A stretch of 8,768 nt of DNA from WHSV01 sp050694055 (lineage in GTDB: Bacteria > Actinomycetota > CADDZG01 > WHSQ01). The stretch is taken from the NCBI GenBank assembly GCA_050694055.1, contig JBOGWX010000032.1, forward strand, positions 1 through 8,768, read 5' to 3'. Position 1 is the stretch's first letter, and the number at the start of each line of letters is the position of its first letter. Under the pieces are notes generated by a model, which worked only from the letters and a program-made list of their open reading frames with translations, ran no database searches and was not told where the DNA came from. Below are positions 1 to 5,672 of the stretch, one piece after another. The position numbers and the translations under genes are program-made.

Positions 1-88
1 GGACACAGGTGCCGAAGCCACTGGCGCCCGAGAGCCGGAGCCGGGCCGGACAGTGGGACACAGGTGCCGGGGCCAAAGTGGGACAGGG
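1..88. repeat. Short direct repeats, possible insertion-sequence end
   Basis: The 14-mer GGACACAGGTGCCG occurs at 1-14 and again at 56-69. The 9-mer AGTGGGACA occurs at 52-60 and 77-85. Closely spaced repeats of this kind are typical of the ends of some insertion sequences, for example IS21-like multiple terminal repeats, so an element may end here and continue to the left of the window. No transposase is visible in the window, so the element type cannot be named. A diverged version (GACAGAGGTGCCGAG) sits at the far right end, about 8751-8765. Confidence 0.4.
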
Positions 89-107
89 CTACCGGACTTC
101 CAAACAC

Positions 108-129
108 GATGTGGACCAGATGTGGACCA
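108..129. repeat. Perfect 11-bp tandem duplication beside tRNA-Gly relic
   Basis: GATGTGGACCA is present twice with no spacer (108-118 and 119-129). It lies about 75 bp beyond the 3' end of the tRNA-Gly half. Short direct repeats about one helical turn long near a tRNA core are what integrase arm-type sites look like, but that role is inferred. Confidence 0.55.
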
Positions 130-202
130 AGTTGGCAATCCCCTCCCAGCCAGAGCAGGCGAGAGCTTCGAAAACTGTACCCTGACCTGCTCCTTCTCTA
201 AG

Positions 203-249
203 AGCGGGCGACCAGATTCGAACTGGCGACCCTCACCTTGGCAAGGTGA
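203..249 (-). pseudogene. tRNA-Gly(GCC) 3'-half, probable att-site relic
   Basis: On the minus strand this reads as the 3' half of a glycine tRNA. It has an anticodon stem TCACC/GGTGA (249-245 and 237-233), loop TTGCCAA with anticodon GCC, and a five-base variable loop. The T stem GCCAG/CTGGT encloses loop TTCGAAT (222-216). The acceptor strand is CGCCCGC (210-204), with a T at the discriminator position as is usual for tRNA-Gly, and CCA is not encoded. There is no D arm or 5' acceptor strand (GCGGGCG) upstream at 250-300, so it cannot be a working tRNA. Three-prime tRNA halves are the classic scar of tyrosine-integrase elements that integrate into tRNA genes. No integrase gene is in the window. 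Confidence 0.8.
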
Positions 250-491
250 TTTAGGAAACGCGCCGGCCTCGCCGCTGCATTCTCAAAAGACAGTTTCCCT
301 TGGTCAGCACAGGAATCGGGACTCTCAACGATGGGCAGCGACAGTCAGAGTTTGTCTCTCTTACAGGAGCGGAACAGGAGCGGAAATACGACGGCATCAT
401 GCGTGCCGCCGCTCGACAGCCAGGTTCGTTTCAAGAGCCACCATGACTAGTCGATCGCCTCGACCGATTGGGCCCTCGATACGCTCGCCCC
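250..491. other. Gap between tRNA-Gly relic and toxin gene
   Basis: No convincing gene is seen. Open frames across this stretch include the tRNA relic and give the familiar spurious DSNWRP-type translation. The only clear structure is the 11-bp tandem duplication at 364-385. Confidence 0.5.
364..385. repeat. Second perfect 11-bp tandem duplication
   Basis: CAGGAGCGGAA is present twice with no spacer (364-374 and 375-385). It lies on the other side of the tRNA-Gly half from the 108-129 duplication and has an unrelated sequence but the same unit length. Confidence 0.6.
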
Positions 492-758
492 ATGGAATTC
501 GAGTGGGATCCCAACAAGGCCGAGTCGAATCTCGAAAAACATGGCGTCGCATTCGATGAGGCTTCCACCGCGTTCGGAGATCCACTTTCACTGACCATCC
601 CCGATCCGGACCATTCGGACGATGAGGAGCGTTTCCTTCTAATGGGCCAGTCGTTCGCGGGTCGCCTCGTTGTCGTGGTCCATACCCAACGTGGCGAGAG
701 GATCCGGATCATCAGCGCTAGAATCGCTACTAGGAATGAGAGGCGATCCTATGAATGA
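492..758 (+). CDS. brnT: BrnT-family toxin (DUF497)
   Basis: The 88-aa protein matches the BrnT/DUF497 ribonuclease-toxin pattern. It begins MEFEWDPNKAESNLEKHGV, with the conserved W-D-x-x-K and K-H-G-V-x-F elements at residues 5-21. It continues through an aspartate-rich middle and the beta-strand LVVVVHTQRGERIRIISAR, and ends in the conserved R-x-x-R-N-E-R-R-x-Y tail. Known BrnT proteins cleave RNA and inhibit translation until a partner antitoxin binds. ATG 492 is chosen because family members start at this M-x-F-x-W-D; an in-frame TTG at 468 would add eight unrelated residues. No strong ribosome site precedes it. The gene overlaps the following antitoxin gene by 8 bp, a typical toxin-antitoxin layout. 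Length is normal and the key residues are intact. Confidence 0.88.
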   Translation: MEFEWDPNKAESNLEKHGVAFDEASTAFGDPLSLTIPDPDHSDDEERFLLMGQSFAGRLVVVVHTQRGERIRIISARIATRNERRSYE

Positions 759-966
759 GGCAGCCGGTGGGAGCTCCGACATGCGCAAGGAGTATGACTT
801 CAGCGATGGCGTGAGAGGCAAGTACGCGGCTCAATTCGCCGAAGGCTCCAACGTGGTCGTTCTCGATCCAGATGTAGCAGCGGAGTTCAAAACCCGCAAG
901 GCGGTCAACGACGCACTTCGGGGTCAGCTCAAGAACGGGCGCCGCGCCTCCGGAGATAACGGCTAG
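751..966 (+). CDS. Small antitoxin paired with the BrnT-type toxin
   Basis: This 71-aa protein contains a K-E-Y-D-F-S-D-G-V-R-G-K-Y segment (about residues 13-25), then a strand N-V-V-V-L-D-P-D-V-A and a helical A-V-N-D-A-L-R stretch. It resembles a widespread group of short antitoxins that share the YDFS opening with BrnA-type partners and have a compact ribbon-helix-helix-like C-terminal part. It is shorter than classical BrnA. Its start overlaps the toxin stop by 8 bp, so translation is probably coupled. ATG 751 has a GAGAGG ribosome site (738-743). ATG 781 (MRKEYDF) is an alternative start that fits the usual N-terminus of relatives. It is expected to neutralise the toxin and repress their shared promoter. 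Both roles are inferred from family and position. Confidence 0.75.
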   Translation: MNEAAGGSSDMRKEYDFSDGVRGKYAAQFAEGSNVVVLDPDVAAEFKTRKAVNDALRGQLKNGRRASGDNG

Positions 967-1002
967 CGCCGATCTCTCTCCCATAACGCAAAGGCTCACG
1001 GG

Positions 1003-1550
1003 TCAGGGCCGTTCTGCTAACTTAGCGCCTACGCCGATCTGACTATGGACCGGAGCACGTCCTCTTCCTGGTGCCCGGGAAGTCCGGTACTGGCCGCCCT
1101 TCGGCTTCATCGCCAGTGTCCGCCGGCCCGTTCTCACCGATGTCCTCGATGAGCCATTCCATCTCAGGATGATCCCAAGTCCGATCCCGGCCTCGCGGCC
1201 GGCACCCCAGCGGAACAGCGAGTACGGCAGGACGAGCACACCCGCGATGCTCAAGAGCAAACCGTGCTCGGTGGCCGCCAGGATCCTCACGACGTCGAAC
1301 GCTGTGAGGATCCCAAACGTGGTGACGACAACGACCAGAGGATGGGTGCGTCGCCACAGCAACGGAAGAAGCACAGCGACGGTGATGACGACCGCTGCCG
1401 GCGGCCATATCAGCCCATCGCGGAACAGCGCTTCCAGCACCGACCAGGCCAGCAGCACCCCGAGGAGTGCCCAGTCACGCCATACCCGCACGGGAGGGCC
1501 GGTCGGGGCGCGGCTCCGCCCATAGCGCCTGCAGAGCGGTTTCTCAACAT
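1003..1550 (-). pseudogene. Decayed sensor histidine kinase, membrane part only
   Basis: A minus-strand frame (about 1500 down to 1165) encodes R-V-W-R-D-W followed by four hydrophobic segments. These include ALLGVLLAWSVLEALF and AAVVITVAVLLPLLWRRTHP, and end in L-F-R-W-G-A-G-R-E-A-G-I-G-L-G-I-I-L. This is the typical N-terminal membrane domain of NarL-type (HisKA_3) sensor kinases in actinobacteria. The phospho-acceptor and ATPase domains are missing: after GIIL no frame resembles a kinase. The best start, ATG 1550-1548 after the ribosome site AAGGTGGAG, is in a different frame from the membrane domain, so there is also a frameshift near the N-terminus. A kinase of this family is usually about 400 aa; here perhaps 110 recognisable residues remain. 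The 1003-1165 part is unrecognised. It cannot signal in this state. Confidence 0.65.
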
Positions 1551-1672
1551 GGCTCCACCTTGGAGAAGTCCAGCCCGCTGTCGATCGGCCGAAAGCATGA
1601 GATCCGCGTAGTCCTCCGGTCCAGGACAAGTCGAGCCTGCCGGCCGATGTGCCTGCCGAGACGCTCCGTCAT
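1544..1672 (-). CDS. Possible 42-aa ORF coupled to the kinase relic
   Basis: An ATG-started frame (MTERLGRHIGRQ... ending DFSKVEPC) runs 42 codons. It stops inside ATGTTGA, so its TGA overlaps the ATG of the kinase relic in the four-base manner used for translational coupling. I do not recognise the protein: it is basic, with no membrane segment. No ribosome site precedes the ATG. It may be a small upstream gene, the tail of a decayed one, or chance. Confidence 0.25.
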   Translation of the reverse strand: MTERLGRHIGRQARLVLDRRTTRISCFRPIDSGLDFSKVEPC

Positions 1673-1710
1673 CGTGACGTAATCGTCCGTCTATCCCGGA
1701 AGGAGCAAAC

Positions 1711-2199
1711 CTGACTGCCGGAACCATCTTCGAAGCCTCGAAGGTGAACGTGCGGTTCAAGATCTCGGCTCTCTGGGCGTCGATGCTCTTCATCTTCGTC
1801 TATGTCGACCTCTTCAGCCTGTACCGGGCCGACGTCCGAGCCGACATCGCGGCCGGACAGGTTGCCGGATTCACCATCAACCAAGCGTTTCTCTTGGGGA
1901 CCACCGTTTACGTTCTCATCCCTAGTCTGATGGTGGCTCTCGCGCTCATCCTCAGGCCGCGAGTGGACCGTCTCGCCAACATCGCGCTGGGCATCATCTA
2001 TGCCGTCACGATCGTCGCCGGTGCGATCGGTGAGTGGAACTACTACATCCTCGGCAGCGCTGTCGAGGTGGCGGTACTCGGCACCATCGTCTGCTATGCC
2101 TGGACCTGGCCCAAGGCACAGAGTCTGAACACGAGGGAGCTAACTCTCGACCGGGGTCGCCAGGATGACGCCATGACACCCGGAAGGAGTCAGCGATGA
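1711..2199 (+). CDS. DUF6326-family membrane protein
   Basis: A small integral membrane protein with four hydrophobic segments. These are ISALWASMLFIFVYVDLFSL, a middle segment around FLLGTTVYVLIPSLMVALALI, one around IALGIIYAVTIVAGAIG and one around VEVAVLGTIVCYAWTWP. The pattern, including Y-V-D-L-F-S-L-Y-R, N-Q-A-F-L-L-G-T-T, R-P-R-V-x-R and G-E-W-N-Y-Y, fits the DUF6326 family, whose function is unknown. I place the start at CTG 1711 because a strong ribosome site GGAAGGAG (1698-1705) lies just upstream and the extra residues (TAGTIFEASKV) read like a family N-terminus. GTG 1744 is the conservative alternative, giving 151 aa, but has no ribosome site. The stop overlaps the next ATG by 4 bp (ATGA), making a tight operon. 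Confidence 0.72.
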   Translation: MTAGTIFEASKVNVRFKISALWASMLFIFVYVDLFSLYRADVRADIAAGQVAGFTINQAFLLGTTVYVLIPSLMVALALILRPRVDRLANIALGIIYAVTIVAGAIGEWNYYILGSAVEVAVLGTIVCYAWTWPKAQSLNTRELTLDRGRQDDAMTPGRSQR

Positions 2200-2945
2200 C
2201 AACCATCAGTCCGTTACGGGCGCGAGCGCAGCACCTCCCAATGCACACAATGACCCGCGATGACGCCAAGCCACCGAAGGCGGGAGGCCTCGCAGCGCTA
2301 TATCTCGCGGCCGCCCTTCTGGCCGCGATCCCTTACTTCCTGCTGGTGATCGACTACCCAGGTGCCAGCACCGCTGCAGACAAGGTCGCGCTTATCGCCG
2401 GCAACTACGCAAGCATGTACGCGATGTATCTCGCCAGCTACATGTTCTTCGGGATCGCAGTCGGCGTCCTGGCGCTCGCTTTGCGGGACAGGCTGCGATC
2501 TGACGCTCCCTTCGCCATGCGCGCCGCGACAGGTATCGGCCTCCTGTGGTCGTTCGCCCTCGTGATCAGCGGGATGGTGTTCACCTACGGGATGACCACC
2601 ATCGAGCCTCTCGCCGCAACCAATCATGCACAAGCCGTGACCACATGGCAGGCGGTCGAGCCGGTCGCGCTAGCTCTCGGCGGAGCCGGGGGCGAGCTTC
2701 TTGGGGGGCTGTGGGTCCTGCTGGTTAGCTTGGTCGTACTGCGAGGCGGAGGGTTGTCGAAGGCCCTCGGTTGGCTAGGTGTCGTGATCGGCTTAGTTGG
2801 CCTCATATCGGTCGTGCCGCCGCTGCACGATGCCGCCATCGCATTCGGGCTGCTGCAGATCGCATGGTTCGTGTGGCTTGGTGTCGTCCTGATGACGACC
2901 AAGAGAGGGGTGTCCGGGGAGCTTCTTGCGAAGGTTCACCCATGA
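2196..2945 (+). CDS. Six-helix membrane protein, DUF4386-like
   Basis: A 249-aa integral membrane protein. A polar 30-residue leader is followed by G-G-L-A-A-L-Y-L-A-A-A and six hydrophobic segments near residues 31-52, 72-97, 108-133, 154-182, 188-207 and 213-235. This topology and the GGLAALYL opening are reminiscent of the DUF4386 family of unknown function; the assignment is by pattern only. No catalytic or transport motif is evident. ATG 2196 is supported by GGAAGGAG at 2181-2188 and by the ATGA overlap with the upstream stop; later in-frame ATGs at 2241 and 2250 would shorten only the leader. Its tight coupling with the DUF6326 gene suggests the two are made together and may act together in the membrane. 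Confidence 0.7.
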   Translation: MTTISPLRARAQHLPMHTMTRDDAKPPKAGGLAALYLAAALLAAIPYFLLVIDYPGASTAADKVALIAGNYASMYAMYLASYMFFGIAVGVLALALRDRLRSDAPFAMRAATGIGLLWSFALVISGMVFTYGMTTIEPLAATNHAQAVTTWQAVEPVALALGGAGGELLGGLWVLLVSLVVLRGGGLSKALGWLGVVIGLVGLISVVPPLHDAAIAFGLLQIAWFVWLGVVLMTTKRGVSGELLAKVHP

Positions 2946-2988
2946 CATCGCGCCACGTCCGCCCGACGCCTCGAAAGGAGGTAGCACC

Positions 2989-3513
2989 ATGAGTAACGTC
3001 AAGACCCAACCGCCGAAGCTCCCACCCTCCTGGTTCAAACACACGTTCTGGCGTCTTCATCGCGCGCTATACCGTTCGACGGGCGGCCGGTTTCTTTGGA
3101 CCCCAGAGAGCAAGCGCGGCTGGGGCGCTTTGCACCTCACGACCATCGGACGGAAGTCGGGCCAGAACCGCGAGGTCATCCTCGGGTACCTCGAAGACGG
3201 CCCGAACCTCGTCACGCTCGCGATGAACGGCTGGGACGAGGGTCATCCGGCCTGGTGGCTCAACCTCAAAGAACGCCCAGATGCCGTCGTGCGACTGGCG
3301 GGCCAGGATCCGCGTGCCGTCCATGCGCGCCCTGCCGCCGGGGACGAGCACGATCGGCTGTGGCAACGCTGGGCCTCGGTCGACCAGGGCCTCGACGCGC
3401 TCGCTGCTCGTCGGTCTGTAAAGACCCCGATCGTGGTCTTGGAGCCCCGGCACGCGGCTCATTCGACGGCCGGTCACCGCGAGGCCACCGTCTCCGTTCC
3501 GGCTGGAAGATGA
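2989..3513 (+). CDS. Deazaflavin (F420)-dependent nitroreductase, Ddn family
   Basis: The 174-aa protein has the Ddn/F420H2-dependent quinone reductase-like fold signature. It has a basic amphipathic N-terminus with W-F-K and H-R-A-L-Y-R, then the strand A-L-H-L-T-T-I-G-R-K-S-G-Q-N-R-E (47-62), the loop that holds the F420 phosphate. This is followed by L-G-Y-L-E-D-G, N-G-W-D-E-G-H-P-A-W-W-L-N-L (80-93), A-V-V-R-L-A-G-Q and the C-terminal strand K-T-P-I-V-V-L-E-P-R. Relatives use reduced F420 to reduce quinones, nitroimidazoles or other acceptors, and many are membrane-associated. The ribosome site AAAGGAGG (2974-2981) sets ATG 2989, 43 bp after the upstream stop, so it probably belongs to the same operon. 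The last 20 residues are longer than usual and poorly conserved. The substrate cannot be told from sequence. The gene implies an F420-producing host. Confidence 0.88.
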   Translation: MSNVKTQPPKLPPSWFKHTFWRLHRALYRSTGGRFLWTPESKRGWGALHLTTIGRKSGQNREVILGYLEDGPNLVTLAMNGWDEGHPAWWLNLKERPDAVVRLAGQDPRAVHARPAAGDEHDRLWQRWASVDQGLDALAARRSVKTPIVVLEPRHAAHSTAGHREATVSVPAGR

Positions 3514-3527
3514 GAAAGGAGAAGAGA

Positions 3528-3593
3528 ATGGGGAGCGAGCGACCCTTGAGATTCCTTGAAACTGAGCTGTCAGCCCGTCCGACGGGATCCTAG
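3528..3593 (+). CDS. Possible 21-aa leader or relic ORF
   Basis: ATG 3528 follows the ribosome-site sequence AAAGGAG (3515-3521) 14 bp after the nitroreductase stop and opens 21 codons (MGSERPLRFLETELSARPTGS). Good placement suggests translation, but no family is recognised. It may be the first residues of a gene lost by deletion, since only relics follow. A hairpin lies inside it (3574-3586). Confidence 0.25.
   Translation: MGSERPLRFLETELSARPTGS
3574..3586. terminator. Small hairpin after the membrane/nitroreductase operon
   Basis: CCCGT-CCG-ACGGG forms a 5-bp stem with a 3-base loop. A second inverted repeat, CCTGCC (3618-3623) with GGCAGG (3636-3641), lies close downstream. Neither has a T-run, so if they terminate transcription they do so in the weak form seen in GC-rich bacteria. 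Confidence 0.25.
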
Positions 3594-3742
3594 CCGTGCT
3601 CTCCATTGCCCTAGTCCCCTGCCCACCCTGAGCCTGGCAGGATCCACCCGAAGCCCGACTCGAGGCGATACATCAAGATAGGACGGTTCCCGGCGGGCGC
3701 TCGATCAATATCACGCTCGATCTGCGGGGCGGCGCTCGAAGA

Positions 3743-4246
3743 TCATGCCAGGATTGTTCCCTGGTAGTAGGCGGCTCGGTTTCCCGCTTGGTAATAGGCC
3801 CGATGCTCCCAGCAGGGGACCACGTCAGCGGGAAGAGTTGTATCGCCACCACGAATGCGAATGCACTTGTTCGATCGCGAAACGGCGCCGCCGAAGGTCG
3901 CCCGAAGAGCGTTCTCCACATCAGACTTGAAGAGATCAAAGTTCGTGTAGGGCCCGGTGTAGTCGCTGATACCAGCAGCTACTTTGGAGATTTGGTCGTC
4001 CCTTTCACCGACACCATCGTAGTGGTAACCACCTGAATACTCGACGCAAATGTCTACGTCGCTGTCGAGTCGGACATTCGTGTTGTTGGCATAAGAGCCC
4101 TTGGCGTAGATCTTCAATGGTTGACTAGACAATCGTGAATGCGCTCGGATCGCGTCCCTAATCTGTCGCTCAGTCCTCTGACGCTTCGCATCCTCGTTGT
4201 CGCTCGATCGTCCTGTCCAGCTAGCTAACCGTTCATTCCAGCTCAC
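3743..4246 (-). pseudogene. 3'-truncated OAS/CD-NTase-like nucleotidyltransferase
   Basis: The 167-aa product is the N-terminal half of a polymerase-beta-fold nucleotidyltransferase of the 2'-5'OAS / class-I CCA / CD-NTase type. It has an N-terminal helical part (T-E-R-Q-I-R-D-A-I), then the catalytic G50-S51-Y-A-N-N-T-N-V-R-L-D-S-D63-V-D65. A conserved Y-T-N-F-D-L-F-K-S-D-V helix follows, with S-N-K-C-I-R-I and the third acidic position in A-D141-V-V-P-C-W-E-H-R. Relatives are about 300 aa; here the frame ends at Q-G-T-I-L-A and no frame downstream continues the family, so the second half is gone. Catalytic residues remain but the product is probably inactive. GTG 4246 is set by an AGGAGG-type ribosome site. 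The gene is poorer in GC than its surroundings: 26 of 60 bases at 4081-4140 versus 38 of 60 at 6841-6900. This fits lateral transfer. No effector or CBASS partner gene is visible nearby. Confidence 0.75.
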
Positions 4247-4439
4247 AAATCCTCCTCCCAGGCATTGGTTCTCCCACGGTAGGTGGCACCTGTGACAGTT
4301 ATTCGTTTACCGAAGTATTGAGTCGAAAATGGGGCATTCGACCCTCACCCTGAAAAGGTAATGCTCAAACGATGAAAGCCCTGGTCAAGTCACCCAAATG
4401 GAGCTCTGAGGCAATGAACTACCCCTGTGCAGTTGGGTG

Positions 4440-4461
4440 GGGCCGGCTGTGGGCCGGCTGG
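4440..4461. repeat. 11-bp-period duplication at the tRNA(CAT) 3' end
   Basis: GGGCCGGCTG occurs at 4440-4449 and 4451-4460, one base apart, so the period is 11 bp. The right copy is the acceptor end of the tRNA half itself; the left copy lies just outside it. Confidence 0.55.
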
Positions 4462-4495
4462 ACTCGAACCAGCGACCAACGGATTATGAGTCCGC
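4449..4495 (-). pseudogene. tRNA(CAT) 3'-half, Met or Ile2 type
   Basis: The minus strand shows anticodon stem GCGGA/TCCGT around loop CTCATAA (anticodon CAT) and variable loop TGGTC. The T stem GCTGG/CCAGC encloses TTCGAGT, followed by an acceptor strand CGGCCC and an A. The acceptor is one base short for a standard 7-bp helix with discriminator A. The D arm and 5' acceptor strand are not in place upstream: GGTAGAG at about 4510-4516 looks like a D-loop end but is separated by about 12 extra bases. A CAT anticodon can be elongator tRNA-Met or tRNA-Ile2. It is probably a relict att site, in the same orientation as the tRNA-Gly half. Confidence 0.7.
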
Positions 4496-4875
4496 TGGAG
4501 TCCAGACCCTCTACCAGGCATACGCGCGTTCCGCCTGGTCGGGCCGCGTCTTCCGCGCGCACCAACAACACCGACGTACACGGAAGAACGCGTCGCATGC
4601 TGACTGTCTGCTGACCGTCCAGCACGGATCCGCGTCCCGAAAATCCGCCGCTCATGCTGACTCTCCACGCCTCCCATGACGAAGCTAGCCCATCTCCCCC
4701 AGAGGCCGAATCCCGGAAGCCCTCGCCCGAGCCTCCAAGTTCTCCTTCGAGTCGTCCGGCGGCAGACGAGGCCATCGAGCGTACGGACTCCTCAGATGGT
4801 GCGCAGGTTGGAGGCCTGACCGGTACGAACCACGAGGAAACGGGCACGAACAGGCATTTTCCCGCGGTCAGCCCC
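4496..4875. other. 380-bp stretch without a convincing gene
   Basis: Long open frames cross this stretch on both strands but are proline/serine-rich, overlap the tRNA relic or the regulator gene, and match nothing I recognise. One 10-bp direct repeat, CATGCTGACT, occurs at 4596-4605 and 4653-4662. No clear terminator for the leftward regulator gene is seen. Confidence 0.4.
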
Positions 4876-5655
4876 TTAGTCGATCGAGTCATGAGTGAGC
4901 AGGCGCTCGTGCACTCGTTGCACCGCGGGCGACGGGGTGGCACCCAGCTCCTCGCGCAAGAAACCCCGGAGGCTCTCGTAGACCCGCAGCGCCTCGGCAA
5001 CGTTGCCCTGTCTCTCGAACGACTCCATCAGCACCGCGTAGCCACTCTCCCGGTAGGGGGAGAGATCGATCAGGCGTCGAGCCGTGCGCTCGGCCACCGA
5101 GAGCTCGGGTCCCCCAAGGCCAAGGCTCCGCCGCGCCGTGCATTCCAGAGCCTTGACCCGGATCTCCTCCAGCTCTCGTCGTAGCCCGTCGATCCAGGTA
5201 CCCTCTTCGCCCGGCAGGAAGCGGCGCTGGCTTATGTTGTGTGCAACGAGGGTGGGGCCCATTGACGCGTACCAGTCACGAGCGGCGATCAGCGCCTCGG
5301 CGCGATGGATTCCATCGCGCGCCGCCTCAAAATCCACTCTCGCGCGAGATCCCAGCTCCACCCGGATCTCGTTGCGGCCCTCGAGGGCACCCTCGGGGAG
5401 CAGTCGTCGTAGCTTCGATAGCAGCGCCGAAAGGGCCAGGTCGGGAGCCGACGGAACCCCTCGCGGCCAGAGAGCTTCGGCGAGCTCGGCACGACCAGCT
5501 ACTCGATCGCGATTTACGACGAGATACGCGAACAGGAGGCGGCCCTGCCGGCCGGGCAACTCTCTCTCGATCCGCCGACTACCCACTCGAGCGACGAAGT
5601 GCCCGCAGAGCTGAATCCGGGCCCCATGTCGCCGTGGCTGCTCTTCGGACACCAC
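4876..5655 (-). CDS. SARP/BTAD-type transcriptional regulator
   Basis: The 259-aa protein has the two-domain plan of small SARP (AfsR/DnrI-like) activators. An OmpR-type winged helix covers about residues 13-105, with L-P-G-R-Q-G-R-L-L-F-A-Y-L, the A-L-W-P-x-G-x-P motif and L-S-x-L-L-S-K-L-R-R-L-L. A helical bacterial transcriptional activation domain follows (about 108-256), ending E-E-L-G-A-T-P-S-P-A-V-Q-R-V-H-E-R-L-L. There is no ATPase or TPR extension. Such proteins bind direct repeats near promoters and recruit RNA polymerase. Two adjacent GTG codons (5655 and 5652) are possible starts and neither has a clear ribosome site. It is divergent from the DUF1059/SnoaL/methanethiol oxidase genes, 70 bp away, so it probably regulates them. 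The effector is unknown. Confidence 0.88.
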   Translation of the reverse strand: MVSEEQPRRHGARIQLCGHFVARVGSRRIERELPGRQGRLLFAYLVVNRDRVAGRAELAEALWPRGVPSAPDLALSALLSKLRRLLPEGALEGRNEIRVELGSRARVDFEAARDGIHRAEALIAARDWYASMGPTLVAHNISQRRFLPGEEGTWIDGLRRELEEIRVKALECTARRSLGLGGPELSVAERTARRLIDLSPYRESGYAVLMESFERQGNVAEALRVYESLRGFLREELGATPSPAVQRVHERLLTHDSID

Positions 5656-5672
5656 GCCAAGCTAGCGCCAAA

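Noticed and set aside
53..559. 168-codon plus-strand open frame over the tRNA-Gly relic
   Set aside because: Its DSNWRPSPWQ segment is the well-known false translation of a tRNA gene; low-complexity basic composition and no ribosome site.
3067..3606. 179-codon minus-strand open frame opposite the nitroreductase
   Set aside because: Antisense shadow of the Ddn-family gene.
3743..4495. A complete CBASS defence operon
   Set aside because: Only a half-length nucleotidyltransferase is present. No effector, E1/E2/JAB or HORMA-type gene is seen in the window.
4437..4679. Plus-strand open frame containing DSNQRPTDYES
   Set aside because: Again a spurious translation of the antisense of a CAT tRNA; not a protein gene.
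4419..5000. 193-codon minus-strand open frame overlapping the regulator's 3' end
   Set aside because: It overlaps the clear SARP frame and the tRNA relic, and its serine/glycine-rich sequence matches no family I know.
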